A stretch of DNA of 64,000 bases from Enterobacter asburiae (GTDB lineage: Bacteria > Pseudomonadota > Gammaproteobacteria > Enterobacterales > Enterobacteriaceae), in assembly GCF_007035645.1 (NCBI RefSeq), contig NZ_AP019633.1, forward strand, positions 62,001-126,000. The letters are read 5' to 3'. Numbering within the stretch: position 1 is the stretch's first letter; each line of letters starts with the position of its first letter. Shown piece after piece: positions 8,701-17,066 of this stretch. A program made the position numbers and the translations under genes. The notes below the pieces were generated by a model. The model saw only the letters and a program-made list of their open reading frames with translations. It was not told the DNA's origin and made no database searches.

Positions 8701-11185
8701 CGTATCCGCAGGGGGAGAGCCGGTACTGGTGTCCCGGTCCACCTGGGAGATGGAGAAAGCCATTCTGCGCGTGGTGGAGGAAGGGAAAGGTACGCAGCAG
8801 CCGTTGCTGGAACAGGTACCGGAGGCCGTGCTGAACGGACTCACCGATGGCCAGAAAAAGGCGACCACCCTGGTGCTGGGTACCACCGATCAGTTTATCG
8901 GGATTCAGGGCTATGCCGGCGTGGGGAAAACCACGCAGCTGAAGGCGGTGATATCTGCACTGGAGACCCTGCCGGCGGACGTTCGTCCGGTGATGACGGG
9001 GCTTGCTCCTACGCACCAGGCGGTGAAAGAAATGAGCGACGTCGGTGTACGGGCGCAGACCATCAAATCCTTTGTCGTTGAGCATGACCAGGCGACGGCC
9101 GCAGGCGGGAAACCTGACTATAAAGGACAGGTGTTTCTTATCGATGAATCATCAATGGCAGGCAACCAGGATACGGCGGCATTGTTCCAGGCCATTGCCA
9201 GCGGCGGCGGACGTGCAGTCTCGATGGGGGATATCGACCAGTTTGAAGCGGTCGACGTGGGCGCGCCGTTTAAGCTGATGCAGGAGCGAAGCCCGATGGA
9301 TGTGGCCATCATGAAGGAAATCGTCCGTCAGAAAGACATGCAGCTGCGCGGCGCCGTTCACGACATCATCGATAACCGGATCGATGCGGCCCTGCAGCGC
9401 ATTGAAACCCAGCCGGCTGACCGTGTGGCGCGTAGCGCTTCAGCCGCGCTCCCGGAAAGTGCGATTCAGGAAACGGAGACGCCTGTTAACGACATCGTGG
9501 CGGACTGGAAGGACCGGACGCCGGAGGCGCGGTCCCGTACGCTCATCATTGCGCAGCTGAACGCCGACCGTAAAGCGATAAATGCCGGCATTCATGCCGC
9601 GCTTGCAGCGCGGGGAGAACTGGGGGAGAAGGCCATTAAGGTGCCTGTGCTCGATAAAATCACCCATACGCGCCATGAGTTCAACAAAACAGAGGCCTGG
9701 GAAGCAGGGATGGTGGTTAAACGCGGTGACCGCTACCAGGATGTGGTGGCTGTTGACCGTAACGGCAGAACGGTGACGGTACGTGATGAGGAAGGGAAGA
9801 TTGCTCTGATTTCACCGAAGGAGCTGATCACCGGTGACGTGCAGCTGTTTCGCCGCAGCGAGATGGAAGTCCGTTCCGGCGATCTGCTTAAGTTCACGGC
9901 GACCGATCGCGAACAGGGGCAGATGGCCAACCAGCGCTATACGGTGGAGTCGGTCAGCGAGGAGGGGAATATCCGTCTGAAAGGGGAGAACGGTCGCGTC
10001 ACCATCAATCCGGAGAAGGTCCGGGCGCAGCAGCATATCGACTACGGCTGGGCCGTCACCGGCTACGGCGCACAGGGGGCCAGCAGTGATTATGTCATTG
10101 CGCTTGAGGGCACGAAAGACGGACGTAAGGCACTGGCTTCCCGTCGTGCCTTCTACATTTCAGCCTCACGCGTGAAAGAGCACGTCCAGATATACACCGA
10201 CGGGAAAGCGGACTGGGTTAAGGCGGTAAAAACACCGGAGCGTGATATCAAAACTGCGCACGATGCGCTGGCACCGGAAACGCAGCGCAAACAGGCGAAA
10301 GCCATCTGGGCAATGGGGCAGCCGGTGAATAAAACGGCCATCGGTCGCGCCTGGGTGCGCCATCAGGGCATGCAGGATGCGTCACTGACGGCAAAAATCA
10401 TCCCGGCCACCCGGCGCTTTCCTGAACCGGCGCTGGCGCTGCCGGTGTATGACAACAATGGCAGGAGTGCGGGCCTGGCCCTGGTTTCCCTGGTTTCCAG
10501 CCCGGAAGGACGGATGGCTCAGGGGGAGACACGAATGGTCATGACAGAGCGTGCCCGTGGCGCCGTGCTGCAGCGGAGTCAGTCCGGAAACACGATTGTG
10601 GCCAGCGACCTGACGGCTGCACTCGATGCAGTACGAAATCATCCAAAGGACGGCGTGGTCTGGCAGACCGGTGATGAACCGCCTTCAGCATGGCTGCTTA
10701 AGGTAAGCGGTGGGACAAAACAGGATGTGTCGCCGGGTATTGTCTCCACGCTGACGGACGAACAGAACGTACAGCAGCTGCGCGAGCAAATGCTGGCAGA
10801 CCAGGTTCGCAATGAAGAAGCCGGACGAAGCAGGCAGCCGGAGTCGTTGCTGGCGGAAGTTCCACAGGAAGAGGTGATCAGACTGAAACCGGAAGACATT
10901 AACCCGCGTAAACCGGAACCACTCAACCCGGATGCGGATGTGATCGCCAGGGTCAGAGGTGAGGAAAACACCGATGGACAGGAAATAAAAGCCGCTGCAG
11001 GCGTCAGAAGCGAGCTGGAAGGTGCTGACAAGACCGCTGGTGAACAGTCGCGGGCATCGCGTGTGATTGCAGATCTGGCAAACGCTGAACGAGACATGCT
11101 CAGGGCGGCAGAAAATACTGAACGCGGCCGCATGCCGGAGCGTGAAGAACAGACCCTCACTCGAACCATTCAGAAAGAACGTTAA
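5762..11185 (+). CDS. traI: TraI relaxase/helicase
   Basis: A 1807-residue bifunctional MOBF relaxase and helicase, similar in order and length to F TraI (1756 aa). The start MMS is fixed by the ATGA overlap with traD. Catalytic tyrosines are Y16, Y17, Y23 and Y24. The metal-binding histidines H146, H157 and H159 (HDTSRNLDPQLHTH) fall at the same positions as in F TraI. After the relaxase (to ~310) comes a Pro/Gln-rich linker (~315-390), an inactive RecD-like domain, then the active helicase with Walker A GYAGVGKTT at 1050-1058, Walker B FLIDESSMAG and GYGAQGASSDYVIALEG. The charged C-terminal region binds partners in F. It nicks oriT, stays covalently bound to the 5' end and unwinds the transferred strand. 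The oriT itself is outside the window. Confidence 0.98.
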   Translation: MMSVAPVASAGEAAGYYSNSDNYYFLGSLQSLWMGEGAKDLGLEGNVRGDDLTAVLEGRLPDGSRLGKEVNGQHVHRPGHDLTFSAPKSVSILALIGNDKEMVEAHNHAVRVAAGYVEKLISARDTKDGVTSIVHTGKMVAAAYTHDTSRNLDPQLHTHLLIANMTEYAGKWKALATDYIHNAGFIETVMKHQVTLGKIYRSALRERVEALGHEVEEVGKHGMWEIKGVPEEVRDEYSSRGREIQGAVGAEATLRSRDVAAKDTRRAKVDPSRMRLMERWLGQMKEKGFDLKAYQESVVPRDAGLRETAPQPERGHQAKPAPAGPEQASLQTSSTAEKSVDTPAQPAEQESQSRQPVPQQTDTLSQPAQTGPEKTPATRSLPAAQLDTEIPRPELTEAVRLAISQLSDSKTRFTFGELMMTTAELSERLPEIKDIRVAIDAALKDGMIVPLDSEKGVFTSRIHLLDELSIQALSQEHLKSTKVVSFTRPAQYAPAALEVVEKDALVLMNAPSGVAGIRDLTAQLAGIAGANGRDVQVLASSAERAISLAKSDDLRERIISRQHVLSGDFHLKPQSTLIIEGAERLGLKETLVLLGEARAQDAQLVFLDSAGRQANGNAMSVLESAGVARSRRTEPAPGLEAEVVSIPNKRDRYEALANRFAELSGGTDNVTAVVVGKREQAQLTGLVREALQNAGQLGRDGVEIEARQPVWLDSKTRRMPGSYRPGMVLEDRTDAKERKSYVIDRVHEDTRVLSLIDGDGVLTRMKIGDISADWRLFSRETLSVATGEKLLSVAGDREHSLKAKDRLEVTGISEKGIEVKRGEDTLTLPKDQPLYLSHAYVTAPGGRDNDTGVVLAALNSRDISTQTMNSLAQSGHRAEVFTAEVQDRAEARLQRMKTNASPVQLVRNLSGHQDVSQAVDSLHHSVRTDAGLAVWRAINDQRTVVISELKLATEAQKYHPDLEAIGNEIGAMIKNGELLSVSAGGEPVLVSRSTWEMEKAILRVVEEGKGTQQPLLEQVPEAVLNGLTDGQKKATTLVLGTTDQFIGIQGYAGVGKTTQLKAVISALETLPADVRPVMTGLAPTHQAVKEMSDVGVRAQTIKSFVVEHDQATAAGGKPDYKGQVFLIDESSMAGNQDTAALFQAIASGGGRAVSMGDIDQFEAVDVGAPFKLMQERSPMDVAIMKEIVRQKDMQLRGAVHDIIDNRIDAALQRIETQPADRVARSASAALPESAIQETETPVNDIVADWKDRTPEARSRTLIIAQLNADRKAINAGIHAALAARGELGEKAIKVPVLDKITHTRHEFNKTEAWEAGMVVKRGDRYQDVVAVDRNGRTVTVRDEEGKIALISPKELITGDVQLFRRSEMEVRSGDLLKFTATDREQGQMANQRYTVESVSEEGNIRLKGENGRVTINPEKVRAQQHIDYGWAVTGYGAQGASSDYVIALEGTKDGRKALASRRAFYISASRVKEHVQIYTDGKADWVKAVKTPERDIKTAHDALAPETQRKQAKAIWAMGQPVNKTAIGRAWVRHQGMQDASLTAKIIPATRRFPEPALALPVYDNNGRSAGLALVSLVSSPEGRMAQGETRMVMTERARGAVLQRSQSGNTIVASDLTAALDAVRNHPKDGVVWQTGDEPPSAWLLKVSGGTKQDVSPGIVSTLTDEQNVQQLREQMLADQVRNEEAGRSRQPESLLAEVPQEEVIRLKPEDINPRKPEPLNPDADVIARVRGEENTDGQEIKAAAGVRSELEGADKTAGEQSRASRVIADLANAERDMLRAAENTERGRMPEREEQTLTRTIQKER

Positions 11186-11213
11186 TCCCCCTTTTAATCA
11201 TGAGAATCAGGCT

Positions 11214-11999
11214 ATGAAAGCAAACAAATTAGCAGCATTAATAGTTACAACATACATTGGCTTTATTTCAATGGCACACGCTTCGGCCCCTCAGCCCTTA
11301 TTCAGCCCGGAGCAGGAGGCACGTATCGGCGAAATCGCTGCTGACTACCTGGTGTCGCACCCGGAGATACTGGTGACGGTCAGTCGTAAGCTGCAGGAAC
11401 AGCAGGAGACACGTAAGCAGAAGATGTTTGCACTCAGCGTGATGGAGAATCAGGCGAACCTTCTGCATGATCCGGACACCCCGGCTTACGGGCCTGATAA
11501 TGCAAAGGTCGCTGTGATTGAATTCTTTGATTACCAGTGCGTGTTCTGCAGCCGCTTCGCGCCGGAGCTGGAGAAGGTCATGAAAGCGCAGCCGGACGTC
11601 CGCTACCTCTTTAAGGAGTGGCCAATATTTGGTGGACGCTGGGAAGCTTCACTTCAGGCTGCGCAGCAGGGGCTGACGGTCTGGCAAAAGAAAGGGCCGC
11701 AGGCCTATGTCACCTATCACAATGCCATCTACGCCACCGGCCATAATGAAGGCAAACTGACGGCGGAGGATATTCACGGAGCAGCGTCAAAGGCGGGACT
11801 GACCACCCCAGCTCCTGGCGACCATACCGCATCCCTTGAGAAAAACAGTAACCTGGCTGAGGCGCTGGGACTCACCGGAACGCCGGGGATCATCGTCATG
11901 CCCGTTAGCGGAGCGACTCCTGACACCATCACGGTTTTCCCGGAAGCTGTAACCGCTGTAAGACTCCAGGCTGCAATCCAGAAAGCCACGGCCAGATAG
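11214..11999 (+). CDS. DsbA/ScsC-like periplasmic thiol oxidoreductase
   Basis: A 261-residue protein; an upstream in-frame ATG at 11067 lies inside traI, so I choose the ATG at 11214, which gives a clean signal peptide (MKANKLAALIVTT... cleaved near AHA). The thioredoxin-fold domain starts about residue 90 with the active-site motif FFDYQCVFCSRF (CxxC = CVFC), an inserted helical region and a cis-proline-type TGTPG motif near the C-terminus. The N-terminal helix (~30-75) resembles the dimerisation helix of ScsC/BdbD-type proteins. It starts 28 bp after traI, so it is probably cotranscribed and helps fold disulfide-bonded transfer proteins. F carries TrbB in a similar role but at a different locus. 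Confidence 0.85.
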   Translation: MKANKLAALIVTTYIGFISMAHASAPQPLFSPEQEARIGEIAADYLVSHPEILVTVSRKLQEQQETRKQKMFALSVMENQANLLHDPDTPAYGPDNAKVAVIEFFDYQCVFCSRFAPELEKVMKAQPDVRYLFKEWPIFGGRWEASLQAAQQGLTVWQKKGPQAYVTYHNAIYATGHNEGKLTAEDIHGAASKAGLTTPAPGDHTASLEKNSNLAEALGLTGTPGIIVMPVSGATPDTITVFPEAVTAVRLQAAIQKATAR

Positions 12000-12099
12000 A
12001 GGATTTCAATTTCCTGTTTGCTGTGCCAGCAACATATGCAACCAACTTTTTTTCGCATATAGTTAAGTTCAGTAGTAAAATGCAGCGCCTCGTCGAGAG

Positions 12100-12648
12100 A
12101 TGATGATTATGGAGCCCGTCGTGAAATTTAAAATCCAGCACTTGCAGGCCGCAGTGGCACTGGTTCTTGCCAGTTTCCAGCCGCAACCCAAAGCGGTTGC
12201 GTGTCAGCCTACGATTGTTGAACGGGTTTACGAAATGGGCTCCAGAGTCAACAAAACCGATATCAGCGAGCTCACTGTTGCTCTCAATGACGTAGCTGAA
12301 GAATTACGCTCAAGTCGCATCGAGCTGGCCCGGTATGCAGACAGCGATTTCTCCGGCGCTATCAAAGTCGCCAGCGACATCAGAAATCATACTATCCATG
12401 TCGCAGGTATCGCAGAGTCCTTTGTTCTGATGCTGCCGGAAAAAAACATCGTTCAGTCGTATGACAGGAATTCTGTTGAGTTTGCATTCTTTAAGGCCAT
12501 TAAAATGGTCAGTCTTGCGACCAAAAACTACCTTAGTCTGATTGATCAAATCACACGAACGACAGAAGTGCGTGACTCTGGAATCAACCTCTCGGCCATG
12601 AATCACCTGCTGGATTCAGGCAACAGAGCTGCGGCTAAATGGCGTTAA
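12100..12648 (+). CDS. Putative partner/antitoxin of the YafO-like toxin
   Basis: A 182-residue protein whose last 10 nt overlap the start of the YafO-family gene. The start is uncertain: ATGs lie at 12100, 12103 and 12109, and a GTG at 12121 has the best spacing from GGAG (12111-12114). No signal peptide is certain; the N-terminus is mildly hydrophobic (AAVALVLASF) and the rest is predicted helical (SELTVALNDVAEELRSSRIE). It does not resemble YafN, the usual ~97-residue Phd/YefM-type antitoxin of YafO. The tight coupling upstream of a toxin gene is the classic antitoxin position, so I infer that role without sequence proof. Confidence 0.55.
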   Translation: MMIMEPVVKFKIQHLQAAVALVLASFQPQPKAVACQPTIVERVYEMGSRVNKTDISELTVALNDVAEELRSSRIELARYADSDFSGAIKVASDIRNHTIHVAGIAESFVLMLPEKNIVQSYDRNSVEFAFFKAIKMVSLATKNYLSLIDQITRTTEVRDSGINLSAMNHLLDSGNRAAAKWR

Positions 12649-13055
12649 CGGCTGAGTATAGTCATCTCACGTGGGATACTTTTTTCCAGCCCACGTTTGC
12701 CGTTTACCCTGAGCTGGAGAGCCAGTTACAAGCAGAGTTCATTACGTATAAATCAACTGGCGCACCATCAAATCTTCTTGGAAGGGACGCCCCTTTTGAT
12801 TTCCCGCCATTCGCTGTCAATGCTAACGTCCTGCATATTCACGTTAATCTGCATTTCCAGCTCACTTGGAGTGCCAGACAAGAGAACTACAACCGTACCT
12901 CAGATCACTATCTCATTTACACAGAACACATGTGGGATAGCGGCCGCTTTCTGCTGATGGGGCTGATAACACCGGCTCATGAACGTATGCCGGCGAGAGA
13001 TACCCGGTTACTCAGCTACTTTTCTGAAGTTGCAGAAGATTTTCACGCTTCATAA
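12639..13055 (+). CDS. YafO-family toxin
   Basis: A 138-residue protein that aligns by eye with E. coli YafO, a ribosome-dependent mRNA interferase of type II toxin-antitoxin systems. Shared features are AEFITYKSTGAPSNLLGRD (YafO: ADFISYKRDGVLPDIFGRD), the HIHV segment, the NRTSDHYLIYTE stretch (YafO: SRTNDEAHLVYCQ), the LLMGLITP strand and the basic/Asp AR-D element before a C-terminal helix ending EVAEDFHAS. The ATG lies inside the last codons of the upstream gene (overlap 12639-12648). It probably acts in plasmid maintenance. It has a longer N-terminus than YafO but is otherwise full length. Confidence 0.8.
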   Translation: MALTAEYSHLTWDTFFQPTFAVYPELESQLQAEFITYKSTGAPSNLLGRDAPFDFPPFAVNANVLHIHVNLHFQLTWSARQENYNRTSDHYLIYTEHMWDSGRFLLMGLITPAHERMPARDTRLLSYFSEVAEDFHAS

Positions 13056-13267
13056 CCTTCAAAATCACATATGGTACCCGGCGAAAGAACGAAAAGGACC
13101 GGCCATCCCGCATATCCAAACCACCCCGGTTCAGAAGGGGAAGCAGGATAGCCAGCAGACCTACTTTAACGGAAGTTCCACTGTGACACCATTTCAGAAA
13201 ATTGCGCAGTATGCGAGCATCCACGCTAACTATCTTGTTAACTTGGTATCTTAATATGTTGTTAAGT
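13056..13267. other. Intergenic region after toxin gene
   Basis: Non-coding gap between the toxin gene and the convergent recombinase gene. I see no convincing promoter, terminator or RNA gene. Short ORFs here lack ribosome sites. Confidence 0.4.
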
Positions 13268-14257
13268 TCATATCAGATCCAGACGGTCGCGCGCCGTACG
13301 CAGGCGCGCCTCTCCACGGCGATCGTACTGCTGGGTGGTGGTGACGCTGGCATGCCCCATCGCATCCTTAACCGTGATTAAATCCTCGCCGTTATCCAGC
13401 ATGGCCGTAGCAAAGGTTCGACGCAGGTCGTGCGGCGCACATTTCCCTATCCCGGCCTGACGCTGGCGCACCTGCAGGACATGGTATACCGCCTGGTCGG
13501 TCAGTCGGTCGCTCGTCAGGGTGTCAAACCGGCGAATGCGGGTGAACAGCGGCCCGTCTTTTTCCCCCCGAACCTCATCGATCCACATTCTGAGCCGCTG
13601 CCAGGTGCCGGCCGGCATGTAGGCGAGGCGCTCCTTGTTGCCCTTGCCCAGTACCCGGAGTGCCCGCTCATCTGTGACAATGTCACTTAAATCAAGCCCT
13701 ACGGCCTCCGAGCGTCGCAGGCCGCAGCCAAGAATAACACCCAGCATCGCAGCATCACGCACCCCGATGCTGGAGTCATCGGCCTCGCAGACACCGAACA
13801 GCGACAGGATCTCCTCCGGCGGTAGGGCCCGGCCGCGCGGGAGACGGCTGCCGCGCAGATTACGCACCGCCCGGATGTGCTGGAAGCTTTCGACGTCCAT
13901 CAGCTTCAGCATCCAGGCTTCCTTCGCCACGCCCTTGAGCGCCGATAGGTAGGTGTTAACGGTGGCCGTGGCCCGGCCGGTGTCGCGCAGCAGCTCGGTC
14001 ACGGCCATCACGTGATGGCGCCGCAGGCAGCCCCAGCTGCAAGCATCCATGGTGGCGGCGCCGAGCATGCCGGCGACAATCCTGAGGAAAGAGGCCATGG
14101 TCTGCCGGCTGCGGGGGGAGTTCAGGGAAAGCAGGTAGGCCCGGGCGGGACTGACCGGAGCATCACCGCCTGACAGCGCAGGCAGGAAATCCTCATCTGA
14201 GGGAATACCCACCGGCGACGGGATCAGCTCTGGTTCATCGTCAGGCATCAGTGTCAT
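13268..14257 (-). CDS. Tyrosine recombinase/integrase
   Basis: Site-specific recombinase of the phage-integrase (Xer-like) family. I choose the start at 14257 (MTLMPDDEPE, 329 aa) because GGAG lies 6 nt before it; an in-frame extension to 14386 has no such site. The N-terminal SAM-like core-binding domain spans roughly residues 35-130. Catalytic residues of the C-terminal domain are all visible: Arg in CGLRRSE (~181), His-x-x-Arg in HDLRRTFATAML (~276/279), His in MGHASVTTT (~302) and the Tyr nucleophile in QQYDRRG (~311). Genes of this kind on F-like plasmids resolve multimers or move integrative segments. No attachment site could be identified beside it. It is convergent to the toxin module. 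Confidence 0.9.
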   Translation of the reverse strand: MTLMPDDEPELIPSPVGIPSDEDFLPALSGGDAPVSPARAYLLSLNSPRSRQTMASFLRIVAGMLGAATMDACSWGCLRRHHVMAVTELLRDTGRATATVNTYLSALKGVAKEAWMLKLMDVESFQHIRAVRNLRGSRLPRGRALPPEEILSLFGVCEADDSSIGVRDAAMLGVILGCGLRRSEAVGLDLSDIVTDERALRVLGKGNKERLAYMPAGTWQRLRMWIDEVRGEKDGPLFTRIRRFDTLTSDRLTDQAVYHVLQVRQRQAGIGKCAPHDLRRTFATAMLDNGEDLITVKDAMGHASVTTTQQYDRRGEARLRTARDRLDLI

Positions 14258-14680
14258 CCAGTGCTCCGTCCGGGCCGGAAAGCGTCCGGCGCGCTGCGTG
14301 AAAAATCGGGGAAAAGTATACGCCAAAGCGTACCGCAGAGAGTCTACTTTTTCAAAGGTACATTTTAATAAGTAAATAATCGGCAAAAGATAACGTACTT
14401 TTTACTCATCTAACCAACGAGAGGTAAAAGGTGTAACAACAAAGCGAACATTACAAAATAGCTATAAACGCGCCACGTGATGTGACTTTCCAGAATAACT
14501 ACATATCGATTGAGCAGTTTAGATTGAATCTAGCATCTTTATTCATAAAAAGAACACCCCTGTATAAACTTATGAAAAAACATCAACTCGATATGGGAAG
14601 TATTATAGACATAACTGTGAAATCTGAACTACTATGATCAGTGACATCATATTTTTAACAATCCTGAAAAGGTAAACATC

Positions 14681-15151
14681 ATGAAGATGATAGATAAAAC
14701 AATAAGTCAGTTTATTGATTATTATAGCGCAATAAATATGCGCCCTCCTCATATACTCAATGAGATATATCACCCTGACGTAATTTTAATTGATCCTTTC
14801 GGGTGCTATTATGGTTTGAATAAATTAAAAAAAGCTCTGTCACCGTTGGTGTTAAACCTTAATGTACATTATCTGCTAACAGATGAACCACTGAGAAATG
14901 ATCGTTCTTTCGCCATAACATGGACATTATACTGGTCACATCCTATTTTAACGTTCAATACAATTGCAGAACTAAATGGCTGCACATACGCATGCATATA
15001 TAAAGGCAAAATAATCTCACAAGAAAACTATTATGACCTTGGTGAATTTCTTTATGAGAAAATACCACTTTTAAAGTGTGCTATCAAAAAAATCAAGATA
15101 AATCAAATGAATGAAGATCCTGATGCTGCGTCCGATAGCGATCATGGTTAG
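14681..15151 (+). CDS. NTF2/SnoaL-fold protein
   Basis: A 156-residue small soluble protein with the typical NTF2-like pattern: an N-terminal helix (ISQFIDYYSAI), then IYHPDVILIDPFG, central strands, and a late segment with the family's ENYYDLGEFLYEKIPLL signature. Members are small catalytic or binding cones; the reaction cannot be told from sequence. AAAAGG lies ~9 nt before the ATG. Strong AT bias, unlike the tra genes, marks the start of an imported region. It stands alone: 420 bp from the recombinase and ~840 bp from the transporter cluster. Confidence 0.65.
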   Translation: MKMIDKTISQFIDYYSAINMRPPHILNEIYHPDVILIDPFGCYYGLNKLKKALSPLVLNLNVHYLLTDEPLRNDRSFAITWTLYWSHPILTFNTIAELNGCTYACIYKGKIISQENYYDLGEFLYEKIPLLKCAIKKIKINQMNEDPDAASDSDHG

Positions 15152-15988
15152 TTAAATGCTCTGAAGTCAGAGCGTATAAACAACCATATATTTGAACCAA
15201 TGTTAATTTTGCTTTCTTTAACTTCGCATAAGGATATATCTCCACATGATAATTAACACGTAATTCATAGACAGAAAATCAATAAATTTCTCAGGGTAAT
15301 AAGAAATTTTATAAAGACTAAGATATATGTAATCTCTGTTTATAATAAAACTATCTAATTAGTTTTATGATCTATAGAAAAAAGCCACGTACGTGATTAT
15401 GAGCATTAGCTGAAACACAAGTAAATGCGTATTTATATAATCATGTAAAAACACCTACATAGCAACTAAAGAAAAGGGGAAATTGTACATACTAAACCTG
15501 TAGTTGATGAAAGATCGATATATAAGTGATCCAACTGCACAATCACAAGCGCCTCTATGGTTGAATTGGAAGCCTTAAACTATAGGGCAGGATCGTCTAC
15601 CAGGGCGTGGTCAGTCCATAAATGATTCTGAGGCGTCTAACCTGTGGCGATTCATCAAGTCTATAACCCCTCGGTGGGCACCAGTACTGAAGGGCCTTAC
15701 GAATCAAATAACAACACTAAATACTAGTTTTAAGTTACAAAAAAACAATTGAAGTTTTTTTTAGGGGTTTACGCGAGTGAGAAATATAATTATGATATTA
15801 AACATTGAGTTGCTAATATAGTGTAATTTTAAACAATTGCCGTTATAACTTAAAAGCATTCTGTTTATCATTAAAATATTGGTGCCACGTTAATGGGGTA
15901 AACACATTTACGTGCCAATAAATAGGAAGAACTCAACCTAGTTACTGCTTACATTCTAATCTTATCAAGTTGGCGGTTTTAAATATGA
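15152..15988. other. AT-rich gene-free stretch with an IS110-end remnant
   Basis: About 840 bp without a credible gene. The only recognisable part is 15577-15602, where the run from aaactataggg to gtctacc is an inverted copy of the sequence beside the IS110-family transposase remnant (39817-39843). That makes it a leftover end of the same element. The block to ~15700 is less AT-rich than its surroundings and may be more of the same remnant. The last ~200 bp probably contains the promoter for the transporter cluster. Confidence 0.5.
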
Positions 15989-16048
15989 ATGGATATTTCA
16001 ATTAAAACCTGGGAAGTATTAAACACAAACCTTTATGGTAATTTACTA

Positions 16049-17035
16049 ATGATAAACTACAGATTATGTAAATTATTTTTGATGCTTATATTTTTTATTA
16101 ATAAAATTTTTTTCGCATCGGCTTTTGCTGAAACTGAAATTTACCCATCAAAAATGATAAGGCTGATAGTTCCTTTTCCTCCAGGTGGTGGTGCTGATAT
16201 TTCTGGTCGTATAATGGCACAGCATTTATCTCGTGAGTTGAAGGTTAAAGTTATTGTTGAAAATAAACCTGGTGCAGGTGGGAATATAGGGGCGTTTTAT
16301 GTATCAAAAGCTCGTTCAGATGGTTACACACTTTTGGTAAGCACATTAGGCCCCAGTGTTACTAACAAAATAATTTATCCAAAAGCAGGATTTGATCCTG
16401 AGCTCGACCTTATCCCTGTTGCTCTTTATTCCAGAACACCGATGGCTTTAGTTGTAAATAAGTCCTCTCCATTTAACAGTGTACAGGACTTAGTGAACAC
16501 TTCCAAAAATAGTGATGCAGGACTTGTTTATGGTAGTGGAGGTCGGGGCTCTACTTCACATTTGGGTATTGAGTTGTTAAAAGAGATGACTGGTATGAAA
16601 CTTACCCATATCCCGTATAAGGGAAGCGCACCCGCATTGATCGATCTCATAGGCGGTCGTTTAGATTTTACGCTAGATAGTCTTCCTTCTGTAACTCCAC
16701 ATATTCACTCAGGCAATATAAAAATTCTTGCAGTTACCGAAAAATGGCGCCTCAAGGATCTACCAGATGTGCCAGTTCTTTCTGAGATTCCTGATTTATA
16801 TAACTATGAAGCGTCAGGATGGGTTGGTTTATTTGCTCCAAAAAACACTCCCCCTGAAGTAATATCGGTTATCGCGCGTGCTTTGACTCAGCCAGTCGAT
16901 AAGATATGGATCAAGGGTAGATTAGAAAATATAGGAGCTATTTATGTTGGTGCTGACACACAGGAATTTAAAGTTTTTTTAAATAATGAAGTTAAAAAGT
17001 GGACGCCGCTTGCTGAAAAAAACAGCTCAAAATAA
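16049..17035 (+). CDS. TctC/Bug-family periplasmic solute-binding protein
   Basis: The binding-protein component of a tripartite tricarboxylate transporter. I prefer the ATG at 16049 (~328 aa), which gives a normal signal peptide (LFLMLIFFINKIFFASAFA); the in-frame ATG at 15989 would add 20 residues before it. Bug-family hallmarks are present: RLIVPFPPGGGADISGR, VENKPGAGGNIG, DGYTLL, HIPYKGSAPALIDLIGG and the ASGWVGLFAPKNTPPEV region near the C-terminus. It captures a carboxylate-type ligand in the periplasm and delivers it to TctA/TctB, both encoded downstream. Ligand identity cannot be read from sequence. Confidence 0.92.
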   Translation: MINYRLCKLFLMLIFFINKIFFASAFAETEIYPSKMIRLIVPFPPGGGADISGRIMAQHLSRELKVKVIVENKPGAGGNIGAFYVSKARSDGYTLLVSTLGPSVTNKIIYPKAGFDPELDLIPVALYSRTPMALVVNKSSPFNSVQDLVNTSKNSDAGLVYGSGGRGSTSHLGIELLKEMTGMKLTHIPYKGSAPALIDLIGGRLDFTLDSLPSVTPHIHSGNIKILAVTEKWRLKDLPDVPVLSEIPDLYNYEASGWVGLFAPKNTPPEVISVIARALTQPVDKIWIKGRLENIGAIYVGADTQEFKVFLNNEVKKWTPLAEKNSSK

Positions 17036-17066
17036 TTTCATGTAACTCGAATGGATGGTTTGTAAT

